NCBI RefSeq assembly: GCF_000731095.1
Contig: NZ_JMTZ01000048.1
Coordinates: 1 to 33,051, forward strand
DNA from: Lysobacter antibioticus
Lineage (GTDB): Bacteria > Pseudomonadota > Gammaproteobacteria > Xanthomonadales > Xanthomonadaceae
DNA: 33,051 nt
Direction of reading: 5' to 3'
Shown here: positions 32,555 to 33,051 of the stretch, piece after piece
Layout of the letters: every line of letters begins with the position of its first letter
Position numbering within the stretch: position 1 is the first letter of the stretch
The notes under the pieces: model-generated
Database searches by the model: none
What the model saw: only the letters and a program-made list of their open reading frames with translations
Told to the model about the DNA's origin: nothing
Translations under genes and position numbers: made by a program

Positions 32555-32800
32555 TCAGGCGGAAATACCGTGCTGCTTACGGGCTTCGTCGATGCGGCGC
32601 TTCACGTCGGCATCGAGCGTGCCGAGTTCGGCCTGCTTGAAGATGTTGTCGAGCACGCGCTTTTCGTCGTCGTCGACGATCTGGTCGCGCAGCGCCAGGT
32701 CGAGCAGCTTCTGCAGTTCGGCGACGTCGAGCGTGCCGTCGTTGGTGAACACCGGGATCGAGGCGAGAGCGATCTCGAGGTGGCTCTTGGGCTGGGCCAT
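32555..32800 (-). CDS. Small acidic helical protein, unknown function
   Basis: 81 residues from the ATG at 32800, with ggag nine bases upstream (ggagttgccgccATG) and an extended -10 promoter candidate (TGCTATAGT) about 70 bases ahead. I do not recognise a named family. The sequence is all-helical and acidic, with D-rich turns TNDGTLDVAELQ (19-30) and RDQIVDDDEKRVL (38-50), like short TerB-like or EF-hand-like segments. The second turn resembles the N-terminal segment of the PLD protein of the cluster (DRTLDNEEKFEL): D, then L/V, D, N/D, E/D, E, K, then L at matching positions. It is codirectional with the PspA cluster but separated by 423 bases and a REP element, so it is its own transcription unit. 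No signal peptide or membrane helix is seen. Confidence 0.75.
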   Translation of the reverse strand: MAQPKSHLEIALASIPVFTNDGTLDVAELQKLLDLALRDQIVDDDEKRVLDNIFKQAELGTLDADVKRRIDEARKQHGISA

Positions 32801-32871
32801 GGCGGCAACTCCGTTGCGGTGGGTGAAGTCCTGAACGCGACGGCGGTCTAGGCGGGCGCGTGATGGGGTCG

Positions 32872-32880
32872 ACTATAGCA
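32872..32880 (-). promoter_or_regulatory. Extended -10 promoter candidate for the small protein gene
   Basis: On the minus strand TGCTATAGT (plus 32872-32880) matches TG-N-TATAAT at all but one position, about 70 bases before the ATG at 32800. No good -35 hexamer is visible, as is usual for extended -10 promoters. Confidence 0.45.
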
Positions 32881-32922
32881 AGCCCGAGCTACGCGGTAGC
32901 GGTCATCGAGGACTGGGCCGCA

Positions 32923-33043
<121 letters not shown>

Positions 33044-33051
33044 CGCCGTTT

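Overview
The window is a GC-rich stretch (roughly two-thirds G+C, with strong C/G at third codon positions). It looks like chromosome of a gammaproteobacterium of the Xanthomonadaceae/Lysobacteraceae, most like Lysobacter. This is an inference from the olefin/beta-lactone genes oleB-oleC-oleD beside ubiJ-ubiB, a GTAG-type REP palindrome, the TonB receptor with a carbohydrate locus, and the YjfI/PspA-type cluster. I see no rRNA, tRNA, CRISPR array, phage gene or transposase. The two window ends carry the same ~76-92 bp intergenic repeat in inverted orientation, so the window may be a contig that ends at a multicopy repeat.

Layout. (1) 105-6503, minus strand: oleB, oleC, oleD, ubiJ, ubiB. OleD (reductase), OleC (beta-lactone synthetase) and OleB (beta-lactone decarboxylase) are the last three enzymes of long-chain olefin synthesis. 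The condensing enzyme OleA is not in the window. A ~190 bp inverted-repeat element sits between oleC and oleD. (2) 6793-11105, plus strand: a CitE-like acyl-CoA lyase translationally coupled to a sodium:solute symporter with a large extra N-terminal periplasmic domain, then a LysR regulator. (3) 11433-20258, plus strand: a TonB-dependent receptor, a terminator-like hairpin, then a tightly packed set of serine hydrolase, ribokinase-family kinase, a TIM-barrel-like/SUMF1 fusion and a GH127 beta-L-arabinofuranosidase-like enzyme. This reads as uptake and cytoplasmic breakdown of a glycoside. (4) 20391-21602, plus: a CaiB/BaiF CoA-transferase. An A-rich motif ending in GAACAT lies upstream of the lyase, the receptor and, in weaker form, the CoA-transferase.

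(5) 21682-32131, minus strand: a six-gene membrane-stress-type cluster in the order DUF2170 (YjfI), PspA/IM30, YqiJ/NfeD-like OB-fold membrane protein with a His-rich loop, YqiK-like flotillin, a 1792-residue AAA+ ATPase (DUF3686 'DNA repair ATPase' type), and a single-HKD phospholipase D-family protein. A separate 81-residue protein (32555-32800) resembles the N-terminal segment of the PLD protein. I regard this as the most interesting system here: an ESCRT-III-like scaffold (PspA), a raft scaffold (flotillin), a giant ATPase motor and a phosphodiesterase effector in one transcription unit, with a perfect palindrome upstream of the first gene.

Long open frames opposite the real genes (up to 1351 codons opposite the AAA+ gene) are by-products of the GC-rich codon usage and are not annotated.
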